From NCBI RefSeq assembly GCF_965232525.1, contig NZ_OZ246980.1, forward strand, positions 3,162,001-3,226,000: DNA of 64,000 bases, in the 5' to 3' direction. The stretch is from Bauldia sp965232525. Its GTDB lineage: Bacteria; Pseudomonadota; Alphaproteobacteria; Rhizobiales; Kaistiaceae. Both the position numbers and the translations under genes were made by a program. Shown here in pieces: positions 33,746 to 43,484 of this stretch (positions are counted from its first letter, which is position 1; the number at the start of each line of letters is the position of its first letter). The notes under the pieces are model-generated. The model had not been told where the DNA came from. It searched no databases and saw nothing but the letters and a program-made list of their open reading frames with translations.

Positions 33746-35422
33746 CTACGTCTTTGCGGCTTTCGCCCACGTGTCGCGCAGCGCGACGGTGCGGTGGAAG
33801 ACAGGCTTGTCCGAGGCGATCTCCCGATCGCGGGCGAAGTAGCCGAGGCGCTCGAACTGAACCGGATCGTCGTCGTTGGTGGCTACGACGCCCGGCTCGA
33901 TCCGACAGTCGGTGAGGATTTCGAGCGAATCCGGATTGAGCTCGGCCGCGAAGTTGCCGGGATCGGGATCCGGTCGGCTGAACAGCGGACCATACAGCCG
34001 AACCTCGGCCTCAACCGAGTCCGCGGCGGACACCCAGTGCAGCGTCGCCTTCACCTTGCGACCGTCCGGCGGCGTATTCCCGCCCCGCGTTTCCGGATCG
34101 TAAGTGCAGCGAAGCTCGACCACCTCGCCGTCGGCGTTTTTCACCACCTCCCGGCAGGTGACGAAGTAGCCGTAGCGCAAACGCACCTCGCGACCGGGCG
34201 CCAGTCGGAAGAACTTCTTCGGCGGGTCCTCCATGAAGTCGTCGCGCTCGATATAGAGCTCACGGCTAAAGCGGATTGGGCGGGATCCGGCGTCGGCGTC
34301 ATCCGGATGATTGACCGCCTCCAGCTCTTCCCCATCGCCCTCCGGGTAGTTTTCGATCACCACCTTCAGCGGCCGCAGCACCGCCATACGTCGCTGCGCG
34401 GTCCGATTGAGAAGATCGCGGATCGATGCATCCAGCATCGCTATATCGACCACACTGTCGGCGCGCGCGACGCCGATCCGCGAAATGAAGTCGCGAATGG
34501 CCGCGGGCGGAACGCCGCGGCGCCGCAGCCCGGCGAGCGTCGGCATCCGCGGATCGTCCCAGCCGTCGACGTGGCCGCCCTCGACCAGTTGGGTCAGCAC
34601 CCGTTTCGACAGCAGCGTGTAGCTGAGATTCAGCCGGGCGAACTCATACTGCCGCGGCCGCGAGGGAACCGGCAGATTGTCGAGAAGCCATTCGTAGAGC
34701 GGGCGGTGGTCGGCGAACTCCAGGGTGCACAGCGAATGGCTGACGTCCTCGATCGAATCCGACTGGCCGTGGGCAAAATCGTAGCTCGGATAGATGCACC
34801 AGTGCCCGCCGGTCTTGGGATGATCGGCATGGAGAATCCGATAAAGGACAGGATCGCGGAGATTGATGTTACCCGAGGCCATGTCGATACGGGCGCGCAA
34901 GACGCGGGCGCCGTTGGGGAATTCCCCTGCGCGCATGCGGCGAAAGAGATCGAGATTCTCCTCGACCGACCGGTTCCGGTAGGGGCTTTCGACCCCGGGT
35001 TCGGTCAGCGTCCCGCGATTTTCGCGAATCTCGTCCTGACTCTGATCGTCGATGTAGGCCTTGCCGGCGCGGATCAGGTCCTCCGCCCACGCGTAGAGTT
35101 GCTCGAAATAGTCCGAGGCGAAAAAGAGGTTGTCGTCCCAGTCGAAGCCGAGCCAGCGGACATCGCGAATGATGCCGTCGATGAACGCCTGATCTTCCTT
35201 GGTCGGGTTGGTGTCGTCGAAGCGCAGGTTGCACGTGCCGTTGAACTCGGCCGCGACCCCGAAGTTGAGGCAGACCGACTTCGCATGGCCGATGTGGAGG
35301 TAGCCGTTCGGCTCCGGCGGGAAGCGCGTGACCACCTGCCCGGTCTTGCCCGACTCGATGTCGGTGCGAACAATGTCACGAATGAAGTCCTGCCCGGCCG
35401 GGCGCGGCGGCTCGGTTGTCAT
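33746..35422 (-). CDS. glnS: glutaminyl-tRNA synthetase
   Basis: A 558-residue class I synthetase that charges tRNA-Gln with glutamine. HIGH motif is GYLHIGHAKSV, the KMSKS equivalent is LLSKRVLTQL, and LRFDDTNPTKED follows the HIGH region as in GlnRS. The C-terminal half is the GlnRS-type double anticodon-binding beta-barrel domain. Many alphaproteobacteria lack GlnRS and amidate Glu-tRNA-Gln with GatCAB, so its presence is informative. The ATG at 35422 starts the conserved N-terminus; a longer frame to 35500 has no support. It lies between comEC and the GNAT gene, all on the minus strand. Confidence 0.96.
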   Translation of the reverse strand: MTTEPPRPAGQDFIRDIVRTDIESGKTGQVVTRFPPEPNGYLHIGHAKSVCLNFGVAAEFNGTCNLRFDDTNPTKEDQAFIDGIIRDVRWLGFDWDDNLFFASDYFEQLYAWAEDLIRAGKAYIDDQSQDEIRENRGTLTEPGVESPYRNRSVEENLDLFRRMRAGEFPNGARVLRARIDMASGNINLRDPVLYRILHADHPKTGGHWCIYPSYDFAHGQSDSIEDVSHSLCTLEFADHRPLYEWLLDNLPVPSRPRQYEFARLNLSYTLLSKRVLTQLVEGGHVDGWDDPRMPTLAGLRRRGVPPAAIRDFISRIGVARADSVVDIAMLDASIRDLLNRTAQRRMAVLRPLKVVIENYPEGDGEELEAVNHPDDADAGSRPIRFSRELYIERDDFMEDPPKKFFRLAPGREVRLRYGYFVTCREVVKNADGEVVELRCTYDPETRGGNTPPDGRKVKATLHWVSAADSVEAEVRLYGPLFSRPDPDPGNFAAELNPDSLEILTDCRIEPGVVATNDDDPVQFERLGYFARDREIASDKPVFHRTVALRDTWAKAAKT

Positions 35423-35502
35423 GGTGGTGGTTCCGTTGCGTCCGGCGGGTGATAGGCACCTTTTTCGCCGGCGTCCAGCCGCGAATCGGACAGTAGCCAA
35501 AC

Positions 35503-36018
35503 TCAGTTCAGATGCCTCACCATGTGGACATCGTCCACGTAGCGACCGTCGATCCTCCGCGCCCTCGGCTCAATGCCCCAGGCCGCGAAGCCGAGGCTCT
35601 CGTAGAGCCGGCGCGCGGCGACGTTGTCGGAAGTGACGGTGAGCTGGATTTGCTCGACGCGCCCGTGCCCCAGGGACAGGATCTCCTCGCACAGCCGCCG
35701 GCCAACGCCCTGCCCGCGCGCCTCAGGCCGCACATAGGCGCCCCACAAATACCCTTTGTGCTGGTTCTTCACGCCGGATTGGGTGCCGAAACCAGCGATC
35801 CCGGCCAGCGCGTCGCCGAGGAAGCCTCCGACGACGTTGGATGTCGTCAAGCGTTCCGCAAACCAGTCGAGATTGTGGGCGGCTTCCGTGTCATGGGCGC
35901 TGCCATAGGCTTCAGGGGAGTCCAGAAGCGACTCGAGCCGGATGTCCCGGTAGAGCCGCGCGTCCCCCGGGATAAGCCGGCGAAGCGATAAATCTGTGTT
36001 GGATGTGCTTTTTGCCAT
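35503..36018 (-). CDS. GNAT-family N-acetyltransferase
   Basis: A 171-residue GNAT acetyltransferase. The acetyl-CoA motif is AYVRPEARGQGVGRRLCEEIL (about 93-113), followed by LTVTSDNVAARRLYESLGFAAWG, the usual motif B. The central part (GFLGDALAGIAGFG) is the beta-4 region. The acceptor is unknown. It is divergent from gltX with 73 bases between the starts, and 80 bases upstream of glnS. Confidence 0.87.
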   Translation of the reverse strand: MAKSTSNTDLSLRRLIPGDARLYRDIRLESLLDSPEAYGSAHDTEAAHNLDWFAERLTTSNVVGGFLGDALAGIAGFGTQSGVKNQHKGYLWGAYVRPEARGQGVGRRLCEEILSLGHGRVEQIQLTVTSDNVAARRLYESLGFAAWGIEPRARRIDGRYVDDVHMVRHLN

Positions 36019-36091
36019 GTGGACCGCCTGACATTTGCCGGTTTTCCTATGCTAGACCGAACGAGCCCGCCACTGTTTCCTCGGCATGCTC

Positions 36092-37510
36092 ATGTCTGAC
36101 GCTGTCGTCACCCGCTTCGCCCCCTCGCCGACCGGTTTTCTTCATATCGGAGGCGCCCGCACCGCGCTGTTCAACTGGCTCTACGCCAAGCACGCCGGCG
36201 GCCGCATGTTGCTGCGCATCGAGGATACCGACCGCGAACGGTCGACCGACGCGGCCATCGCTGCCATCCTCGACGGCCTCAAATGGCTTGAGCTCGATTG
36301 GGACGGGGAGCCGCTCCACCAGTTCGCCCGGGCCGATCGTCATCGTGAGGTGGCTGAGCAGCTTCTCGCCGCCGGCAAAGCTTATCGCTGCTACGCCACG
36401 CCGGAGGAGCTCAACGAAATGCGGGCGCTCGCCCGGGCAGAGGGACGCTCGACCCGATATGACGGGCGCTGGCGCGATCGCGATCCGGCCGAGGCGCCGG
36501 AAGGCGTCGCCCCGTCGATCCGGATCAAGGCACCACAGGCCGGCGACACGGTCATCCACGACCAGGTGCAGGGCGCAGTTACCTTTCCCAACGACGACCT
36601 CGACGACTTCGTCATCCTTCGCTCCGACGGGACGCCCACATACATGCTCGCCGTCGTCGTCGACGACCACGACATGGGGGTCACCAACATCATCCGCGGC
36701 GACGATCACCTCACCAACGCCGCGCGCCAGAAGATCCTCTACGACGCCATGAGCTGGCCGGTGCCCGTCCTCGCTCACATTCCGCTGATCCATGGGCCGG
36801 ACGGAGCAAAGCTCTCCAAGCGGCACGGGGCTCTCGGCGTCGACGCCTATCGCGCCATGGGATACTTGCCGGACGCCATGCGCAACTATCTCGTCCGCCT
36901 CGGCTGGAGCCATGGCGACGACGAGATCATGTCGACCGAGCAGATGATTGCGTGGTTCGACGTCGCCAACATCGGGCGGTCGCCGGCCCGCTTCGACTTC
37001 GCGAAACTGGAGAACATCAACGCCCATTATCTGCGCGAGATGAGCGATGCTGCCATCATGGCGACGCTGATCGAGGAGATGCCGCACATTGCCGGCGGCA
37101 GAGCCTTCCAGGCGAAACTTGACCCGGATCGGCTGTTCCGCCTCCGGGAAGCCATGCCGTTCCTGAAAGAACGATCGAAGAATCTCGTCGAACTAATTGA
37201 AAGAGCCTCGTTTGTCGTCAATCACCGCCCACTGGCGCTAGACGATCAGGCGGCATCGCTGTTGACCAGCGAAACGCGCGCTCTCCTGGCCGGTTTACGG
37301 CCGCGGCTGGATGCCGTCGACGATTGGACAATCGAAGCGGTAGAGGCCGCCGTTCGCGGGTTCGTCGGCGAATCGGGGATAAAACTCGGTGCGATCGCGC
37401 AACCTTTGCGCGCAGCATTAACGGGCCGGACATCGTCGCCAGGGATCTTCGAGGTCTGTATTATTTTAGGAAAATCAGAGACTTTGGGCCGGATCGCCGA
37501 CCGCGTTTGA
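36092..37510 (+). CDS. gltX: glutamyl-tRNA synthetase
   Basis: A 472-residue class I GluRS. HIGH motif is FLHIGGARTALFNWLYAKH, the KMSKS equivalent is AKLSKRHGALGV, and the FAPSPTG start is canonical. The C-terminal helical cage domain ends near FEVCIILGKSETLGRI. ATGs at 36086 and 36092 are both in frame; MSDAVVTRFAPSPTG from 36092 is closest to family starts. With GlnRS present it need only charge tRNA-Glu, but whether it still charges tRNA-Gln cannot be read from sequence by eye. Confidence 0.96.
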   Translation: MSDAVVTRFAPSPTGFLHIGGARTALFNWLYAKHAGGRMLLRIEDTDRERSTDAAIAAILDGLKWLELDWDGEPLHQFARADRHREVAEQLLAAGKAYRCYATPEELNEMRALARAEGRSTRYDGRWRDRDPAEAPEGVAPSIRIKAPQAGDTVIHDQVQGAVTFPNDDLDDFVILRSDGTPTYMLAVVVDDHDMGVTNIIRGDDHLTNAARQKILYDAMSWPVPVLAHIPLIHGPDGAKLSKRHGALGVDAYRAMGYLPDAMRNYLVRLGWSHGDDEIMSTEQMIAWFDVANIGRSPARFDFAKLENINAHYLREMSDAAIMATLIEEMPHIAGGRAFQAKLDPDRLFRLREAMPFLKERSKNLVELIERASFVVNHRPLALDDQAASLLTSETRALLAGLRPRLDAVDDWTIEAVEAAVRGFVGESGIKLGAIAQPLRAALTGRTSSPGIFEVCIILGKSETLGRIADRV

Positions 37511-37586
37511 TTGAACGCACACAATCTTCTCACTCCAATATGATGACGAATTGCAATCCCCGATAGGTGGATGGCAATAGCACGCA

Positions 37587-37614
37587 TGGACTTGCCGCGC
37601 TGCAGCAATATAAT
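37587..37614 (+). promoter_or_regulatory. gltA promoter
   Basis: TGGACT (37587-37592, 4 of 6 matches to TTGACA), a 16-base spacer and a perfect TATAAT (37609-37614) lie 41 bases upstream of the gltA start. The surrounding 120 bases hold no gene and are A/T-richer than the coding DNA. Confidence 0.55.
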
Positions 37615-37655
37615 CCCGGCCAATCCCCGACCCAGTGACATTTAAGGAGGCTGCC

Positions 37656-39001
<1,346 letters not shown>

Positions 39002-39005
<4 letters not shown>

Positions 39006-40213
39006 GACCGCGCGGGGATAGGCTTCGACGCCTCGCTGGATTCTCGGGGGGCCACCCCGGCCGTTCCCAACACGATATCGGCGGCCAGTCCACTCGGCGT
39101 CCCGTTGTCGAGCGCCATCAGCGCATCGAGGCGACTGAAAGCGTCGAGCTGGTCGCGGCGCTCCTTTGAGTCGGATAGTAGCGGCAGCAGAGCGCCGGCG
39201 AGGTTCTCCGGTGTGCTGTCCGAATCGAGGAATTCCGGGATCTCGTTGGTTCCGGTGATCAGGTTCGGAAGGACAAACGAATTGACTCGCGACAGGGCGT
39301 ATTTGAACGGCTTGACGAATGGGTCGACCCGGTAAGCGACCGCCATCGGGACGCCGGCAAGCGCCAACTCCAGCGTGACAGTGCCGGACGCCGCCAGTGC
39401 GACATGGGCCCGGCGGAACGCCGCGTATTTCGCCTCCTCGCCGACGATGATCTCCGGCTGGACCGGCCACGCCGCGGTGCGCTCCCGAATCTCCGCCTCC
39501 AGCCGCGCCACGGCGGGAAGGACCACTTCGATATCGCCGTACTGGCGGATCAGCAGATCAAGCGCTTGGCCGAATGGCTCGGTCAACCGTTTGATCTCGT
39601 TCCGTCGGCTGCCGGGCAGCACCAGGAGTGTCGGGCGATCAGCGTCGCCGAGGTTCGGTCTTTCGCTCCCGGTCGGGCGGAGGCGATCGAGGCGCTGCAT
39701 CAGCGGGTGACCGACATAGGTGCAAGGCGGGCCACCGAGCCGCCGGTGAACGTCCGGCTCGAACGGAAGAATGGCGAGGACGTGATCGACGAATCCGGAA
39801 ATCCAGCGGGCCCGCCCCGGACGCCACACCCAGACCGTCGGCGATACGTACTCGACGATCGGAATGGTGGGTTTCCGTTTTCGCACCCGGCGGGCGACCC
39901 CGAGGTTGAAGCCGGGGCAATCGATGATGACCAAAACATCCGGGTCGGCCTCGATCACCGCTTGTGCCGTCTTGCGCATCTTGGCGACAATCCGGTGCGC
40001 GTTGACGATGATCGCAGAGATGCCGTGATACGCGATCTCGTGCATCGGAAAGAGCGACGTCATCCCGTGGGCTTCCATGCGGTCGCCGCCGACACCGACG
40101 AACCGCACCTGGCCACCGAGTCGATCGGACATCGCCTCCATGACGCGCGCACCGAGGTGATCTCCGGATTCCTCGCCGGCGATCAGGAAAGCGATGAACG
40201 GCCGCTCAGTCAT
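39002..40213 (-). CDS. lpxB: lipid-A-disaccharide synthase
   Basis: A 403-residue glycosyltransferase (family 19) that joins UDP-2,3-diacylglucosamine to lipid X to form the lipid A disaccharide at the inner membrane. Motifs are IAGEESGDHLGA, the YVSPTVWVWRPGR stretch, LPFEPDVHRR, TYVGHPL, LLVLPGSRRNEI and the C-terminal SGTVTLELALAGVPMAVAYR. The ATG at 40213 overlaps the lpxI stop (ATGA), so translation is coupled. The last 30 residues past the conserved domain are a Ser/Pro-rich tail. Confidence 0.96.
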
Positions 40214-41076
40214 GGCGCGCTGGGTCCGCCGGAGGGCTCGCCGATGACGAACAGGCCCTCGTCGTCGGCCAATGACGTTGCCTCGGCGCGATCCATCAGC
40301 ATCGCCCGGCCGGCTTCGACCGCGATCCCCGCGAGCCCGATATCTACGGCGGCCTGAATGGTCTTCAGACCGATGGTCGGCATGTCGACCCGCAGATCCT
40401 GCTGGGGCTTGGCGCATTTCGCCAACACCCCCGCCCGGCCGCTCCATCGCAGCCGGCCTTTCTCGCGAAGCGCTGCGACCCGTTCGAGCATGGCGTCGGT
40501 CCCTTCCGCAGCCTCGAGGGCGACGATCCGGCCGTTGATCGCGACCGCCGCCTGACCGGCATCGATCGCGCCGATGGCGCGTGCCGCGATCATCGCCCGT
40601 TCGGCATCCTTCTGTCCCGCCGCATCGGGACCATGGCGACCGATCGGTCCCGCGCCGACCGTCAGATCCGGCGCGATCTCATGGGCACCGACGACGATAT
40701 AGCCGAGTTCCCCGAAAATCTTGATGACACCGCTCAGGAGATCGCTGTCGCCGCTGGTCATAAGCGACAAAACCTTCGGCACGATCTTGACCGCCCCGAG
40801 GTCGAGTTTCATCGATCGGAAGTCGGGCCGGATGTTGATGTTACCGATCAGCACGATCTCTTCGATATCGCGCTCGTTGAGAAGCTTCTGCATCCGGCCG
40901 ATCTGACCCCACTGCAGGTAGGCGTGAGGGAACGCCTCGATCGTTTGGTCTGCCTCGCCACCAATGCCGAGAATGAGCACGGGCCTGCCGTCGCGCGTGG
41001 CGGCGTTCGCCACATGTCGCGGCACCGGCCCGCCGCCGGCGATGATTCCGAGAGGCTTGCCACTGGTCCCGGTCAT
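40210..41076 (-). CDS. lpxI: UDP-2,3-diacylglucosamine diphosphatase LpxI
   Basis: A 288-residue LpxI that hydrolyses UDP-2,3-diacylglucosamine to lipid X and UMP. It replaces LpxH in alphaproteobacteria. The N-terminal domain begins PLGIIAGGGPVPRHVA, and the C-terminal catalytic domain contains GDSDLLSGVIKIFGELGY, LLMDR-like and the VDMPTIGLKTIQAAVDIGLAGIAVEAG region with the conserved acidic residues. The ATG at 41076 follows lpxA by 25 bases. It lies in the usual position between lpxA and lpxB. Confidence 0.95.
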   Translation of the reverse strand: MTGTSGKPLGIIAGGGPVPRHVANAATRDGRPVLILGIGGEADQTIEAFPHAYLQWGQIGRMQKLLNERDIEEIVLIGNINIRPDFRSMKLDLGAVKIVPKVLSLMTSGDSDLLSGVIKIFGELGYIVVGAHEIAPDLTVGAGPIGRHGPDAAGQKDAERAMIAARAIGAIDAGQAAVAINGRIVALEAAEGTDAMLERVAALREKGRLRWSGRAGVLAKCAKPQQDLRVDMPTIGLKTIQAAVDIGLAGIAVEAGRAMLMDRAEATSLADDEGLFVIGEPSGGPSAP

Positions 41077-41101
41077 GCGGATGGCCCTGACCTTGGGGCG
41101 C

Positions 41102-41890
41102 TCAGTCGCGCGGCAGCGCCAAGCGCCTGTCACCGCCGGCGCGAATGAACGCGACGATAGTCATCGCGGCAGGTATATCAGCGTACTCTTCGGCAACCCG
41201 ATCGAGCCTTTCGCCCCGCGAGCCGGTGCCGTCGAACACAGCTTTGTAGGCAGCCCGCAAGGCGTGGATTGTCGGCCGGTCGAAACCACGCCGCTTGAGG
41301 CCGACGATGTTGAGGCCGGCGATTTCGGCGCGATGACCGAGGGCCGAAACGAAGGGAATGACGTCAGCGGTGACCCCGGTGACTCCGCCGATGAACGCAT
41401 GGGCGCCGACCCGACAGTTCTGCTGCACCGCGGACAGCCCTCCCAGGATTGCATGCTCGCCGATCTCCGAGTGGCCACCGAGCGTTGCGTTGTTGACCAG
41501 AAGCACGTCGTCGCTCACCACGCAATCATGCGCGACGTGGGCGCCGATCATCAACATGCAACGGTCGCCGATCGTCGTCACCCCTTTGCCGCGTGCTGTT
41601 CCACGGTTGACCGTTGCCTGCTCCCGGATCACGCAATCCGAGCCGATCACGATTTTGGTCGGCTCGTCGGTGTAGCTCGTGTCCTGGGGCGGCCCGCCGA
41701 TCGCCGCGAACGGAAAGATCTGGGTGCGTGCGCCGATCCGGGTATGGCCGTTGATGACAACGTGAGACTGCACCGAGACGGCCTCGGCGAGTTCGACGTC
41801 CGGGCCAATGACGGTGAAGGGCCCGACCGTGACGCCGTCGGCAAGGCGAGCGCCATCCTCGACGACTGCGGTTGGATGTATGTCGGTCAT
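41102..41890 (-). CDS. lpxA: UDP-N-acetylglucosamine acyltransferase
   Basis: A 262-residue LpxA that transfers a hydroxyacyl chain from ACP to the 3-OH of UDP-GlcNAc, the first step of lipid A synthesis. It is a left-handed beta-helix of hexapeptide repeats (I-G-x-x-x-x type) over about 1-190, with the catalytic-His region MIGAHVAHDC and a helical C-terminal domain. The gene follows fabZ by five bases. Confidence 0.97.
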   Translation of the reverse strand: MTDIHPTAVVEDGARLADGVTVGPFTVIGPDVELAEAVSVQSHVVINGHTRIGARTQIFPFAAIGGPPQDTSYTDEPTKIVIGSDCVIREQATVNRGTARGKGVTTIGDRCMLMIGAHVAHDCVVSDDVLLVNNATLGGHSEIGEHAILGGLSAVQQNCRVGAHAFIGGVTGVTADVIPFVSALGHRAEIAGLNIVGLKRRGFDRPTIHALRAAYKAVFDGTGSRGERLDRVAEEYADIPAAMTIVAFIRAGGDRRLALPRD

Positions 41891-41895
41891 CGGGC

Positions 41896-42354
41896 TTAGT
41901 TGTCTGCGATCAAGGCGCTGATCCGTGCCTCCGCGACCTTGGTGTCGCCGACCAGGGCCTGGCAGTCGAACTTCCAGATGTTGGAGCGGTTCCGGATCTT
42001 ACGAACTTGGTATCTGACCGTGTCGCCGGGGAAGACCGGCTGGCGGAATTTCGCTTGGTCGATCGTCATGAAATAGACGACATCCGGGCTTTCGCGATCC
42101 CGGGTCAGGATGCAGATCGCGCCTGCCGTCTGTGCCATGCCCTCGATCAGCAGAACGCCCGGCATGATAGGCTTTGAGGGAAAGTGGCCGGCAAAGTAAG
42201 GCTCGTTGATCGTCACGTTTTTGATGCCGACGGCGAAATCGTCACCGCTGATTTCCTCGATCCGGTCGACCATGAGGAACGGGTATCGATGGGGTAGGAG
42301 TTCGTAGATCGCCTGTATGTCGAGGCTGACCTGGGTCGGCGCGTCATTGGCCAT
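41896..42354 (-). CDS. fabZ: 3-hydroxyacyl-ACP dehydratase FabZ
   Basis: A 152-residue hot-dog fold dehydratase that removes water from 3-hydroxyacyl-ACP in fatty acid elongation. It thereby competes with LpxA and LpxD for hydroxyacyl chains. Catalytic His57 lies in YFAGHFPSKPIMPG and Glu71 in LLIEGMAQ. The ATG at 42354 begins MANDAPTQVS and overlaps the lpxD 3' end by 11 bases. A longer frame into lpxD encodes only Arg/Ala-rich residues. Confidence 0.96.
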   Translation of the reverse strand: MANDAPTQVSLDIQAIYELLPHRYPFLMVDRIEEISGDDFAVGIKNVTINEPYFAGHFPSKPIMPGVLLIEGMAQTAGAICILTRDRESPDVVYFMTIDQAKFRQPVFPGDTVRYQVRKIRNRSNIWKFDCQALVGDTKVAEARISALIADN

Positions 42355-43426
42355 CGGACGTGCCCTCGCCCGTAACCGTGGAGCCCTGCGCGCTGGCGCG
42401 CCGGACAAGTCTTTGGAGTGTTCTCATTTGGCTGTACCACTTCTCGACGGGGAGCGCCGGATAGCCTCCCCACGTCTCGCCTTTCGGGATGTTGGTATGG
42501 ACGGCCGCGGCGGCGGCGACCTTGGCGCCATGGCCAATCGTGACATGGTCCCGGATTCCGGCATTGCCCCCTAACATGACAAAATCGCCGATGGTTACGC
42601 TTCCCGATATGCCGACCTGTCCCGCAATGAGACAGTGGCGGCCAATCGAGACGTTGTGGCCGATTTGGACTAGATTGTCGATCTTGGTGCCTTCTCCAAT
42701 GACGGTATCGCGATTACTTCCCCGATCGATTGTCGTGTTTGCCCCGATCTCGACATCGTCCTGTATGATCACCCGCCCGACTTGCGGAATCTTCGTGTGA
42801 CCGGTTTGTCCCGGGACGTAGCCAAAGCCGTCCTGACCGATCCGACTGCCTGGGTGGATGACCACCCGATCGCCGATCAGTGCGCAGACGACGGTGGCAT
42901 TGGCGCAAATCGTCGTGTCGCGACCGATCCGGACCCCCGGCCCCACCACACTTCCCGGCCCGATCCGACTACCGCGACCCACTTCCGCGCGCGGGCCGAT
43001 GACCGCGCCGGGTTCGACGGAAACCGACTCCTCCAGTCGTGCGGTATCGGCAACATGGGCGCTCGCGGCAACGCCACCAGCTTGTTCGATCGGCGAAGGG
43101 CGGAGAGATTCCGGGTAGAAATAGCCGGTCAACGTCGCGTAGGCGCGGTCCGGCGATGTCGTGACTAGAACGGCCGTCGATGGCGGCGCCAGCAACACGT
43201 CTCGTTCCGAGATGAAACAGGCACCCGCTCGCGTTGCCGCAAGCGCATCCGCCAGCCGGCGCGTGTCGAAGTAGGTCATGTCGGCTGGCCCGGCGGCCTC
43301 GAGCGGTGCAACGCCCGACATCTCTCGAAAAGCATTCGCCTTGTCGGCGACGATCGCGCCGGTCAGGACCGCGATTCGCTCCAATGTGAGGGGCTCTTGC
43401 CGGTTGAAAAAGACTGGGTCTGTCAT
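42344..43426 (-). CDS. lpxD: UDP-3-O-acylglucosamine N-acyltransferase
   Basis: A 360-residue LpxD, the third step of lipid A synthesis. It has an N-terminal uridine-binding domain (about 1-110), a left-handed beta-helix of hexapeptide repeats (about 115-320, with GQDGFGYVPG and QIGHNVSIGRH holding the active-site His), and a C-terminal helix. The ATG at 43426 starts MTDPVFFNRQ. It lies just downstream of the bamA terminator. Confidence 0.96.
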   Translation of the reverse strand: MTDPVFFNRQEPLTLERIAVLTGAIVADKANAFREMSGVAPLEAAGPADMTYFDTRRLADALAATRAGACFISERDVLLAPPSTAVLVTTSPDRAYATLTGYFYPESLRPSPIEQAGGVAASAHVADTARLEESVSVEPGAVIGPRAEVGRGSRIGPGSVVGPGVRIGRDTTICANATVVCALIGDRVVIHPGSRIGQDGFGYVPGQTGHTKIPQVGRVIIQDDVEIGANTTIDRGSNRDTVIGEGTKIDNLVQIGHNVSIGRHCLIAGQVGISGSVTIGDFVMLGGNAGIRDHVTIGHGAKVAAAAAVHTNIPKGETWGGYPALPVEKWYSQMRTLQRLVRRASAQGSTVTGEGTSDGQ

Positions 43427-43429
43427 GCC

Positions 43430-43466
43430 CAAAACGAAAGAAGGCCGCCGGGGAGCCGGCGGCCTT
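43430..43466 (-). terminator. intrinsic terminator between bamA and lpxD
   Basis: AAGGCCGCCGG (43441-43451), loop GGAG on the plus strand, CCGGCGGCCTT (43456-43466): a perfect 11-bp stem. Read in the direction of transcription from bamA it is followed by CTTTCGTTTTG, a T-rich tail. It should end or attenuate transcripts leaving bamA before they reach the lpxD start at 43426. Confidence 0.8.
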
Positions 43467-43484
43467 GTCCGGAAACTGGTCCGG

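Noticed and set aside
33662..35452. A 596-codon open frame antisense to glnS
   Set aside because: Same codon-bias shadow; GlnRS on the minus strand has all family motifs.
37511..37655. A tRNA or small RNA gene in the gltX-gltA gap
   Set aside because: No cloverleaf or T-loop sequence is seen; the gap is explained by a TATAAT promoter and the AAGGAGG leader of gltA.
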